In this document: one piece after another, positions 6,212 to 11,643 of the stretch
Layout: each line of letters opens with the position of its first letter
Position numbering within the stretch: the first letter of the stretch is position 1
Assembly: GCA_002413145.1 (NCBI GenBank)
Contig: DHWK01000119.1
Coordinates: forward strand, 1 to 11,643
Direction: 5' to 3'
DNA length: 11,643 bases
From: a bacterium UBP12_UBA5184
Lineage (GTDB): Bacteria; Vulcanimicrobiota; Vulcanimicrobiia; Vulcanimicrobiales; Vulcanimicrobiaceae
The notes under the pieces: model-generated
Seen by the model: only the letters and a program-made list of their open reading frames with translations
The model's database searches: none
Told to the model about the DNA's origin: nothing
Made by a program: the position numbers and the translations under genes

Positions 6212-6847
6212 TTAGGCTCTCCCGAGCATCTCCTTTGTGTGCCAGGCGATGTTTTGCGCCCGGTCACCTAAACGCTCCAATTCGGCCAGCACGAAGAGCA
6301 TCAGCGTCCCCGCGAGCACGACCCCGGGGTCCTGTTGCATCTCGTCTTGAAGAGCTTCGATGCCACGATGATAGAGCCGGTCGAGTTCGTCGTCGCGCGC
6401 GATCACCTCTTCGGCTGCGGCGGCGTCGCCTTCGGTGTAGGCGCGCATCACGTCGCGCAGCATCTCGTTGGCGATCGCGGCGATCCGACCGATCTCGACG
6501 CGGGCCGGGCGCAGCGGGACGTCGGTGAGCTTGATCGAGTGTTTTGCGATGTCGACGGCGTAGTCGCCGATTCGCTCCAGGTCGACGACGATCTGCAACA
6601 TCGCCGCGATTTGGCGCAGTTCTCCGGCGACCGGTTGCTGCTTCCAGATGAGCTGGATGCATTCGCCTTCGATCTTGCGGCGCAAGTCGTCGATCGTGTC
6701 GTCGCCGGCGATGACGCGCGCGGCGAGATCGGTATCGCGTTTTTCCAACGCGGTGACCGCAGCGTGAACCGCTTCGGCGGCGAGGGCTCCAAGCCGAACG
6801 ACGTCGAGGCGGGTTCCCTCGAGTTGCTCGTGATACGCGGCGCGCAT
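6212..6847 (-). CDS. phoU: PhoU-family phosphate signalling regulator
   Basis: 211-residue all-helical protein with the two tandem three-helix PhoU repeats. The duplicated metal-binding signature is plain: LERIGDYAVDIAKH (90-103) in the first repeat and LERLGDRAQNIAWH (190-203) in the second. PhoU is a peripheral cytoplasmic protein that links the Pst phosphate transporter to PhoR/PhoB-type two-component signalling and restrains phosphate uptake. Length is close to the family norm. No pstSCAB or phoBR genes are in the window, so the usual partners must be elsewhere, or the gene may act with another phosphate transporter. The start is ATG at 6847, with no obvious Shine-Dalgarno. It is divergent from the enoyl-CoA hydratase gene across 51 bases and heads a probable three-gene transcript. 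Assignment is secure. Confidence -1.
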   Translation of the reverse strand: MRAAYHEQLEGTRLDVVRLGALAAEAVHAAVTALEKRDTDLAARVIAGDDTIDDLRRKIEGECIQLIWKQQPVAGELRQIAAMLQIVVDLERIGDYAVDIAKHSIKLTDVPLRPARVEIGRIAAIANEMLRDVMRAYTEGDAAAAEEVIARDDELDRLYHRGIEALQDEMQQDPGVVLAGTLMLFVLAELERLGDRAQNIAWHTKEMLGRA

Positions 6848-6898
6848 GAATGCCGTGTTTGCGAGGGACGTGCTTCTCTCCCCCGAAAGCGCGGCGAC

Positions 6899-7684
6899 GT
6901 GGATTATGAAACATTAACCGTCGAGCGCGCCGGCGCGGTCGGCATCGTAACGCTCAATCGCCCGCAGGTTCTCAACGCACTCAACGGGCGGATGGTCGCC
7001 GAACTCCGCCGACTGCTTGCCGAGCTCGATGCCGACGCCGGCGTGCGCGCGATCGTCTTGACGGGAGCCGGCGAGCGCGCCTTTGCAGCGGGCGCCGATA
7101 TCGGCGAGCTCAATCAATTACCGGGTGCGACGCAGGGCGTGCAACTCGCTCGACGCGGCCAAGCGCTGACGCTCGAAATCGAACGAATGCGCACGCCGGT
7201 AATCGCCGCCGTTAACGGCTTTGCGCTCGGCGGCGGGTGCGAACTAGCGCTGGCCTGCGACATTCGTATTGCGAGCGAGAACGCGAAATTCGGCCAGCCC
7301 GAAGTAAACCTCGGATTGATGCCCGGCTACGGCGGATCGCAGCGCACCGCCCGTCTCGCCGGTCGCGGGATGGCGATGTATCTGTGCCTTTCCGGCGAGC
7401 CGATCGACGCGCGCGAAGCGCAGCGCGTCGGCCTGGTCGAAAAGGTCGTCGCGCCCGGCGAGCTCATGCCCGAAGCGCAGCGCATCGCCGGCCTGATCGC
7501 GTCGAAGGGGCCGCTTGCGGTCGCGGCTACGAAACGCGCGATCGACGAGGGATTCGGCCTCGCGACGCAAGCCGCGCTCGACCTCGAGTCGCTGCATTTC
7601 GGCAGCCTCATCGACACCGAGGATTTCAAAGAAGGGACGAAGGCGTTCCTCGAAAAGCGGCCAGCCCGGTTCACCGGCCGTTAG
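6899..7684 (+). CDS. Enoyl-CoA hydratase/isomerase (crotonase family)
   Basis: 261 residues, the normal crotonase length. The enzyme hydrates trans-2-enoyl-CoA to 3-hydroxyacyl-CoA in beta-oxidation or related acyl-CoA pathways. CoA-binding and oxyanion-hole segments are FAAGADIGEL (62-71) and GFALGGGCELALACDIRIAS (107-126). Both catalytic glutamates of true hydratases are present: Glu115 in GGGCE and Glu135 in GQPEVNLGLMPGYGG. A hydratase is therefore more likely than a specialised dehalogenase or isomerase. TLNRPQVLNALN (18-29) is the family N-terminal signature. The start is GTG at 6899, giving MDYETLTVERAG; the frame continues open upstream over phoU on the other strand, but that is shadow. 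No other fatty-acid genes are nearby. The next gene on this strand, 67 bases on, is a Crp/Fnr-like regulator, which may control it. Confidence -1.
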   Translation: MDYETLTVERAGAVGIVTLNRPQVLNALNGRMVAELRRLLAELDADAGVRAIVLTGAGERAFAAGADIGELNQLPGATQGVQLARRGQALTLEIERMRTPVIAAVNGFALGGGCELALACDIRIASENAKFGQPEVNLGLMPGYGGSQRTARLAGRGMAMYLCLSGEPIDAREAQRVGLVEKVVAPGELMPEAQRIAGLIASKGPLAVAATKRAIDEGFGLATQAALDLESLHFGSLIDTEDFKEGTKAFLEKRPARFTGR

Positions 7685-7710
7685 GCTTCGCCGATCGAGC
7701 GGAATAGCGC

Positions 7711-7735
7711 ACGGAAGGCGGCCTCGGCCGCCCGT
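7711..7735 (+). other. GC-rich hairpin between the hydratase and regulator genes
   Basis: GGCGGCC (7717-7723) and GGCCGCC (7726-7732) form a perfect 7-base inverted repeat around TC. It is extended by ACG (7711-7713) with CGT (7733-7735) across a three-base bulge. It sits in the 67-base spacer and ends 16 bases before the regulator ATG at 7752. It has no U-tract, so it may be a weak terminator for the hydratase mRNA, an operator for autoregulation, or a structure in the regulator's leader. Confidence -1.
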
Positions 7736-7751
7736 CTGAAGTAGGCGCCCG

Positions 7752-8699
7752 ATGGCGATGAATCGTGTGCCGGCGATCGTGCTTGACAGCCGGGCGTTGC
7801 CCAGCACCAACCGCAGCCTGATCATCCTCGAGGCGTTCGACAAATTGCAGCTGGGCGGTATCCTCGAACTTCCCGACGAGAGCGACCCGCGCGCCCTGCG
7901 CAACGAATTCTTGCAGCACCGCCCGGGTCGATTCTCATGGGACGCGCGCAACCTTGGAACCGGACGCTGGACGATTCGCATCGAACGGATCGACGAACAA
8001 GCCGACGTCGCGACCTTCCTCTCGCACAGCACCCCGTTTAGCAACGCTCGGGCGCAGACGGTGCGCGAGCTTGCGGCGACCTCGAGCGAGCGCGACTACA
8101 AGCAGAACGACACGATCTTCGACGAAGGCGAGATGTGGCCGTACCTTGCCTTCGTGCGCAGCGGCAAGGTCGTCCTTACGCTCCTTTCGGCCGACGGCAA
8201 AGCTCACTCGCTTGGCGAGCGCGTCGTCCACGACTCGCTCAACGAGACCGGGACGTTCGACGGCGGCGGGGCGACGACGCGCGCCGAGGCGCTGACCGAC
8301 TGCACGCTCGTGCTTCTTCCACAAGAAGCGGTGATGAAGGCCGCGCGACGGGACACCGATCTCGCGATCGGCTTCCTCACCGATTCTTCTCAAGCGCGGC
8401 GCCGCTCGGTCGACACGATTGCCGACCTCGCGTTCGCGCACGTCTTGCAGCGCGTCGCGAAGTTCTTGTTATCCTACGCGCCGGCGACGACCGGTATGGC
8501 GCGCGGCCTCCCCGGAATCGAAAACCTTTCGCAGGCGCAGGTCGCCGCCGCCGCCGGAACCGTGCGCGATATGGCCGCTCGCGCTCTGCTACGGCTCAAG
8601 AATTCCGGCGCCGTCGAACTCGACCGCGGCCGCGTTCGCGCGCTCGACCGCGAACGGCTTGAAGGGTACGCCCACAACGTCCACGCTCCCCCGGTCTAA
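7752..8699 (+). CDS. DUF2249 - Crp/Fnr-type transcriptional regulator fusion
   Basis: 315-residue protein with three parts. Residues ~8-80 match the DUF2249 (TusA-like fold) pattern: VLDSRALPSTNR, LEAFDKLQLGGILEL, a DESDPRALRNEF segment where relatives usually have a DHDP-like motif, and GRFSW...GRWTIRIERI. Residues ~95-200 look like a cyclic-nucleotide-binding-type beta-roll (TIFDEGEMWPYLAFVRSGKVVLTLLSADGK, in two halves around 121-150). The phosphate-binding cassette of cAMP-binding Crp proteins is not recognisable (DSLNETGTFDGGGATTR at 161-177), so cAMP binding is doubtful. Residues ~222-305 are a Crp-type winged helix (LSQAQVAAAAGTVRDMAARALLRL, 259-282). Only one cysteine (184) is present, so an Fnr-type iron-sulfur cluster is excluded. 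It probably regulates transcription in response to a redox, NO or sulfur-related signal read by DUF2249; that is inference. The start is ATG at 7752 (ATG 7758 is also possible). Confidence -1.
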   Translation: MAMNRVPAIVLDSRALPSTNRSLIILEAFDKLQLGGILELPDESDPRALRNEFLQHRPGRFSWDARNLGTGRWTIRIERIDEQADVATFLSHSTPFSNARAQTVRELAATSSERDYKQNDTIFDEGEMWPYLAFVRSGKVVLTLLSADGKAHSLGERVVHDSLNETGTFDGGGATTRAEALTDCTLVLLPQEAVMKAARRDTDLAIGFLTDSSQARRRSVDTIADLAFAHVLQRVAKFLLSYAPATTGMARGLPGIENLSQAQVAAAAGTVRDMAARALLRLKNSGAVELDRGRVRALDRERLEGYAHNVHAPPV

Positions 8700-8720
8700 C
8701 GCGCGTCTTTAACGGTCTTC

Positions 8721-8739
8721 GCGGATCGCCGCTCGTTTT
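8721..8739 (+). terminator. Weak intrinsic terminator after the regulator gene
   Basis: In the 38-base convergent gap, GCGG (8721-8724) can pair with CCGC (8729-8732) around ATCG, followed after TCG by TTTT (8736-8739). The four-base stem is short, so this is only a candidate for termination of the plus-strand regulator transcript. Confidence -1.
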
Positions 8740-9289
8740 AGTTGGGAACTTCGACCGACTCGAGCTGCGAAGTATCGGCCTGCGCGTCGAACGCGGCGCG
8801 CTTGCTCTTGGCAGCCCCTTCGGCGAGCGGCTCGGCGGGCGGCGTTGCGGCTCGGGGCGCGAGCGTCTCTTGGCCCTTGCGTACCGATCCCAGTGCGCCG
8901 GCGAGACGCGCTTCGATTTCACCGAGCACTTGTTTGGCATACTGGTCGGCGCCCTCGCGAATCTTGCGCGCGCGCTCCTCGGCTTCCCTGAGCACGACGT
9001 CGGCGGTCGTTCGGGCTTGGCGCAAGATATCGGTTTGATCGACCAGCTGCGCCTGCGCGCTCGCGGCTTCGGTGACGATCTGCTGCGCCTTCTCCTGCGC
9101 GTCGCGAATAACGCGATCTTTGTTGGTCGCGATCACCTTCGCCCGGCCGACTTCGTCGGGAAGCGTCGATCGTAATTTTTCAATGTATTCGACTAACCGC
9201 TCTTGGCTCAAGATGCGCATCCCGAATGGCAACCACGTCCCCTCGCGGACGTACGTTTCGAGTTTATCGATGACGCGATAGATCGACAA
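8738..9289 (-). CDS. Coiled-coil protein encoded downstream of coaD (unknown function)
   Basis: 183-residue soluble protein. Residues 1-45 (MSIYRVIDKLETYVREGTWLPF split over the first 22, then ILSQERLVEYIEKLRSTLPDEV) form a conserved-looking head. Residues ~46-140 are a long, heptad-like helical region rich in Ala, Gln, Glu and Arg (KAQQIVTEAASAQAQ, REAEERARKIREGADQYAKQ), resembling DivIVA-like or ATP-synthase-b-like coiled coils. The last ~40 residues are a Pro/Ala/Glu-rich disordered tail. Small proteins of this type are found beside coaD in Gram-positive-like phyla and are often labelled ATPase-like; I infer a scaffold or division-related role at most. The start is TTG at 9289, supported by GGGAGG seven bases upstream; it lies one base after the coaD stop. 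An ATG at 9294 is out of frame. Confidence -1.
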   Translation of the reverse strand: MSIYRVIDKLETYVREGTWLPFGMRILSQERLVEYIEKLRSTLPDEVGRAKVIATNKDRVIRDAQEKAQQIVTEAASAQAQLVDQTDILRQARTTADVVLREAEERARKIREGADQYAKQVLGEIEARLAGALGSVRKGQETLAPRAATPPAEPLAEGAAKSKRAAFDAQADTSQLESVEVPN

Positions 9290-9290
9290 G

Positions 9291-9800
9291 TCATTTCCTC
9301 CCGGTGCTGTGACGCTTATTTTGCAAGTATTCTAGGACGGTCGGCGGGACGTACCGGCGCACGTCGCCGCCCTGCTGAAAGACCTCTTTGATGAGGCTCG
9401 AACTCACGAACGAGTAAGCCGAATCCGACATCAGAAACATCGTATCGACGCCCGACAGGGCACGATTCATATGCGCGAAGGCCATCTCGTTCTCAAAGTC
9501 GGAGACGACGCGCAAGCCCTTCACGATGACGTCGGCTTCGGATTCCTTGACGAAATCGGCGAGCAAACCGCGAAAGTGGTCGACCCGCACGTTGGGATAC
9601 TGCGCCGTGCAGCGCCGCAACATCTCTTCGCGTTCGTCGAGGCTAAAAACGGGATCGCGCTTCTGCGGGTTGACGACGACCGCGACGGTCACCAACGGAA
9701 AGATCACCGCGGCGCGCGAGATGACGTCGAGGTGGCCGTTGGTCGGCGGATCGAACGAGCCGGGGTAGATCGCATGAACGCGACCGATCGGCCCATTCAC
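9291..9800 (-). CDS. coaD: Pantetheine-phosphate adenylyltransferase
   Basis: 169-residue CoaD, the penultimate enzyme of coenzyme A synthesis, which transfers AMP from ATP to 4'-phosphopantetheine. It shows the nucleotidyltransferase signature GSFDPPTNGHLDVI (14-27, with the TNGH form of the HxGH motif), VNPQKRDPVFSLDEREEML (43-61), FRGLLADFV (76-84), IVKGLR (92-97), and SSSLIKEV (133-140) near the C-terminus. All are intact and the length is normal. The start is GTG at 9800, overlapping the rsmD stop as GTGA; the frame is open further upstream but only as a shadow of rsmD. rsmD followed by coaD is a widely conserved gene pair. Assignment is very secure. Confidence -1.
   Translation of the reverse strand: MNGPIGRVHAIYPGSFDPPTNGHLDVISRAAVIFPLVTVAVVVNPQKRDPVFSLDEREEMLRRCTAQYPNVRVDHFRGLLADFVKESEADVIVKGLRVVSDFENEMAFAHMNRALSGVDTMFLMSDSAYSFVSSSLIKEVFQQGGDVRRYVPPTVLEYLQNKRHSTGRK
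9297..9302 (-). promoter_or_regulatory. Shine-Dalgarno inside the end of coaD
   Basis: GGGAGG on the minus strand lies within the last coaD codons and 7 bases before the TTG at 9289. It is the strongest ribosome-binding site in this part of the window and decides the TTG start of the coiled-coil gene. Confidence -1.
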
Positions 9801-10339
9801 GCATCCACCGTCAAGAATTGTAAGACGGTCTCGCCGTAGCGCGCCTCGCGCACCGTCGCGAAACCGGGACTCGCGAACGCCGGGCCGCCCTCGCGACGCT
9901 CGTACACGAGAAGACTCGCAGCGTCGATCGCGCCGCGGCTGCGCAGCAGGCCGAACGTCAAGTGCGGCGGCGGAGCGGCGTACGGCGGGTCGGCATAGAC
10001 CAGGTCGAAGCGACCGGCGACGCGCTTGGCGGCCGTCTCCGCCGGAGCGATCATCACGCCGACCGATTGGCCGACGCCGAAACGCTCGGCGGTCCGCTTG
10101 ATCGCCGTCGCCGTCGGAGCGTGCATCTCGACGAAGGTGACGTACGCGGCGCCGCGCGAGAGCGCTTCGAAACCGACCGCGCCGCTGCCGGCGTAGAGGT
10201 CGAGGACGCGCGCTCCCTCGATGCGCTCGGCGACGATCGAGAACAGCGCCTCCCTGACTTTTCCGGGCGTCGGCCGCGTCGCCGTCCCTCGCGGGGCGGG
10301 GACGGGGCGGTTGCGCAGCGCACCGCCGCTGATTCTCAT
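9797..10339 (-). CDS. rsmD: 16S rRNA (guanine(966)-N(2))-methyltransferase RsmD
   Basis: 180-residue SAM-dependent methyltransferase that modifies G966 of 16S rRNA (E. coli numbering) during small-subunit assembly. Motifs: MRISGGALRNRPV at the N-terminus, RPTPGKVREALF (22-33), the SAM-binding loop LDLYAGSGAVGFEALSRGA (46-64), FVEMHAPT (69-76) as the second-strand acidic end, and the catalytic ADPPY (116-120) characteristic of N2-guanine methylation. The start is ATG at 10339, which overlaps the TGA of the preceding HAD gene (ATGA). Its stop overlaps the coaD GTG. Assignment is very secure. Confidence -1.
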   Translation of the reverse strand: MRISGGALRNRPVPAPRGTATRPTPGKVREALFSIVAERIEGARVLDLYAGSGAVGFEALSRGAAYVTFVEMHAPTATAIKRTAERFGVGQSVGVMIAPAETAAKRVAGRFDLVYADPPYAAPPPHLTFGLLRSRGAIDAASLLVYERREGGPAFASPGFATVREARYGETVLQFLTVDA

Positions 10340-11052
10340 TGCGCGGGTGGCTTCGCCGCCCCGCTGAGGTGCCCTTGAACCAAGCTCGCAAACTCGTCGA
10401 GCGTGTGGATGACGTAGTTGGGCGGCTCGCTGTCGGCGGGATAGGACCGCCCCTCCCAATCGTACCAAACCGCGACCAGACCCGCCGCGTGCGCGCCGGC
10501 GCAGTCGACGATCGCGTCGTTTCCGAGATACCAAACCGCTTCGAGCGGCAGCTCGAACTGTTTCCCCAAGAACGCGAACGATTCGCGCGATGGTTTGCGG
10601 GCGCCGATGCGCTCGCTGACGTACACGGGGGCCCGAAATCCGATCAGCCGCGCCTTCTCCTCTTGAAAGGGGCTCCAACCGTTGGTGAGGATCGCATAGC
10701 GAACCCCGAGCGCATCGAGCGAGGCGAGCATCGCTTCTGCTCCGGGGAGGGGCTGAACGAAGCGCGGCGCGCGTTCGATGACCTGGTCGCGAAAACGCGT
10801 GACCTCGTCCTCATTCTCCGGCCCCGGGCCCGACGCGCGCAGCAGTGCGCCTTCGATCGCGGTTTCGATCGGCATCCCGGCGAGCCGCGTCGACGCGAGC
10901 GCTTCGTCGAAGATCTGCGCCGCTTCGTCGCGCTCGAACCGGTGGCCGTGGAGCGCGGCCAAACGCTCGGCGATCTCGACGCCGACCGTGCGCTCCAACT
11001 TATTATCTTGACCGAGCGTGCCGTCAAAATCGAGGCCGATGCCGATATTCAT
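10336..11052 (-). CDS. HAD-superfamily hydrolase (subfamily IA-like)
   Basis: 238-residue haloacid-dehalogenase-like hydrolase. Motif I is LDFDGTLG (Asp8 and Asp10), followed by a helical cap (about 15-95), motif II ILTNGW (121-126, Thr123), motif III Lys153 in GARKPSRESF, and motif IV YLGNDAIVDCAGAHAAG (175-191; Asp179, Asp183). The short helical cap after motif I and the VWYLGND...AAGL context fit the phosphoglycolate phosphatase/YjjG-like group. It is presumably a cytosolic phosphatase of a small phosphorylated metabolite; the substrate cannot be told. The start is ATG at 11052, 11 bases after the recG stop, and its stop overlaps the rsmD start. Its insertion between recG and rsmD is not the usual order in other bacteria as far as I know. 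Family is secure. Confidence -1.
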   Translation of the reverse strand: MNIGIGLDFDGTLGQDNKLERTVGVEIAERLAALHGHRFERDEAAQIFDEALASTRLAGMPIETAIEGALLRASGPGPENEDEVTRFRDQVIERAPRFVQPLPGAEAMLASLDALGVRYAILTNGWSPFQEEKARLIGFRAPVYVSERIGARKPSRESFAFLGKQFELPLEAVWYLGNDAIVDCAGAHAAGLVAVWYDWEGRSYPADSEPPNYVIHTLDEFASLVQGHLSGAAKPPAQ

Positions 11053-11063
11053 GCGCGCCGTTT

Positions 11064-11643
11064 CTAGGAGCTAACCAAAACCGCCCGCGCCGTCTTCTCT
11101 TCGTCCAGGATTTCGTATAAGGCCCGATGTTCCGGACGAGCGAGTTCGGGGTCCCCCCAGACGAGCGCGTCGGCGTCGGCCTTAGCCCGCATGTAAAGAG
11201 AGAAGTCGCCGACGATGCTGCCGAGCAACCCCCCGCCTCCGCCGGCTTGCAGCGTCCCCGCGAATTCGCCCTCGCCGCGCAGGCGCAGATCTTCTTCGGC
11301 GATCTTGAAACCGTCTTGGGTCTGGGCCAGGATCTGCAGGCGCTCGACGTCGCCTCTCGCATCGGGCGAAATCAGAATGCAATACGAACGCGCCGCGCCG
11401 CGCCCGACGCGCCCGCGCAATTGGTGGAGTTGGGCGAGCCCGTACCGGTGGGCGTCGAGAATCACCATGACCGAGGCGTTGGGGATGTCGACTCCGACCT
11501 CGACGACGGTCGTCGCCATCAGCACGTCGCTCTCGCCCTGCGAGAAGTGCGTCATCGCGGCTTCTCTTTCGCGCGAGGGCAGCCGGCCGTGCACGAGACC
11601 GACGCGTAGATCGGGGAAGACGTCGCGTCGCAACACCTCGAGT
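11064..11643 (-). CDS. recG: ATP-dependent DNA helicase RecG, C-terminal part
   Basis: The window holds the last ~192 codons of RecG, the branched-DNA helicase that remodels stalled forks and Holliday junctions; the N-terminal wedge domain and helicase motifs I-IV lie beyond the right edge. Seen from the cut end inward: VGLVHGRLPSREREAAM, then DVLMATTVVEVGVDIPNASV (helicase motif V region), MVILDAHRYGLAQLHQLRGRVGRG split across motif VI (arginine fingers), and the RecG-specific tail DGFKIAEEDLRLRGEGEFAGT, with Gln-Ala-Gly where relatives have Gln-Ser-Gly. That tail corresponds to the TRG motif, which couples ATP hydrolysis to movement on DNA. A Gly-rich stretch (LQAGGGGGLLG) follows. These features separate it from the related Mfd. 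The gene is cut, not broken, as far as seen. It leads the cluster that continues with the HAD gene, rsmD and coaD. Confidence -1.
   Translation of the reverse strand, partial: LEVLRRDVFPDLRVGLVHGRLPSREREAAMTHFSQGESDVLMATTVVEVGVDIPNASVMVILDAHRYGLAQLHQLRGRVGRGAARSYCILISPDARGDVERLQILAQTQDGFKIAEEDLRLRGEGEFAGTLQAGGGGGLLGSIVGDFSLYMRAKADADALVWGDPELARPEHRALYEILDEEKTARAVLVSS

Noticed and set aside
6335..6898. Long N-terminal extension of the enoyl-CoA hydratase frame
   Set aside because: It lies antisense to phoU and has no family resemblance; GTG 6899 gives the normal crotonase start.
9801..10678. Extensions of the coaD frame (to 10391) and the rsmD frame (to 10678) upstream of their chosen starts
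   Set aside because: They run over rsmD and the HAD gene. The 4-base overlaps at 9800 and 10339 give family-normal lengths, and the extensions carry no motifs.
1..11643. CRISPR arrays, tRNA or rRNA genes, IS elements, phage genes, toxin-antitoxin pairs
   Set aside because: Searched by eye on both strands; no spaced direct repeats, no tRNA-like cloverleaf segments and no transposase, integrase or toxin motifs were seen.

Overview
The window is a gene-dense, GC-rich bacterial chromosomal segment with short spacers, several 4-base stop/start overlaps and frequent GTG or TTG starts. Nothing in it looks mobile or viral, and I see no rRNA, tRNA, CRISPR array, IS element or prophage. The order recG - (HAD) - rsmD - coaD - small coiled-coil protein resembles conserved housekeeping neighbourhoods of Gram-positive and related phyla. 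With the high GC content, the DUF2249-Crp fusion and the non-ATG starts, an uncultivated high-GC lineage (for example Eremiobacterota-like) is possible. That placement is a guess; no marker in the window fixes the taxonomy.

Layout: (1) 1-2500, minus strand: a tight operon running HAD phosphatase -> moaD -> moaE -> alpha/beta hydrolase -> moeB/thiF-type adenylyltransferase (cut by the window edge). MoaD and MoaE form molybdopterin synthase, and the E1-like protein would activate the MoaD C-terminal Gly-Gly, so this is a molybdenum-cofactor sulfur-transfer module with two extra hydrolases. (2) 2586-4546, plus strand, divergent from it: a small predicted secreted protein, then a 476-residue protein that looks like a circularly permuted ATP-grasp (glutathionylspermidine-synthase-like) ligase. 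(3) 4589-6847, minus strand: phoU -> small exported copper-amine-oxidase-N-like protein -> class V PLP-dependent enzyme. A well-formed hairpin fills the convergent gap at 4547-4588. (4) 6899-8699, plus strand, divergent from phoU: a catalytically intact enoyl-CoA hydratase, then a transcription factor fusing a DUF2249 domain to a Crp/Fnr-type sensor and winged helix. (5) 8738-11643, minus strand: recG (C-terminal part) -> HAD-IA hydrolase -> rsmD -> coaD -> coiled-coil protein, almost every junction overlapping or separated by only a few bases.

The most unusual items are the DUF2249-Crp/Fnr fusion, the unassigned ATP-grasp-like gene with its secreted-protein partner, and the alpha/beta hydrolase translationally coupled between moaE and moeB. 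I did not find convincing evidence for a wholly new defence or mobile system. No gene-free stretch exceeds 300 bases; the longest is 2982-3115.
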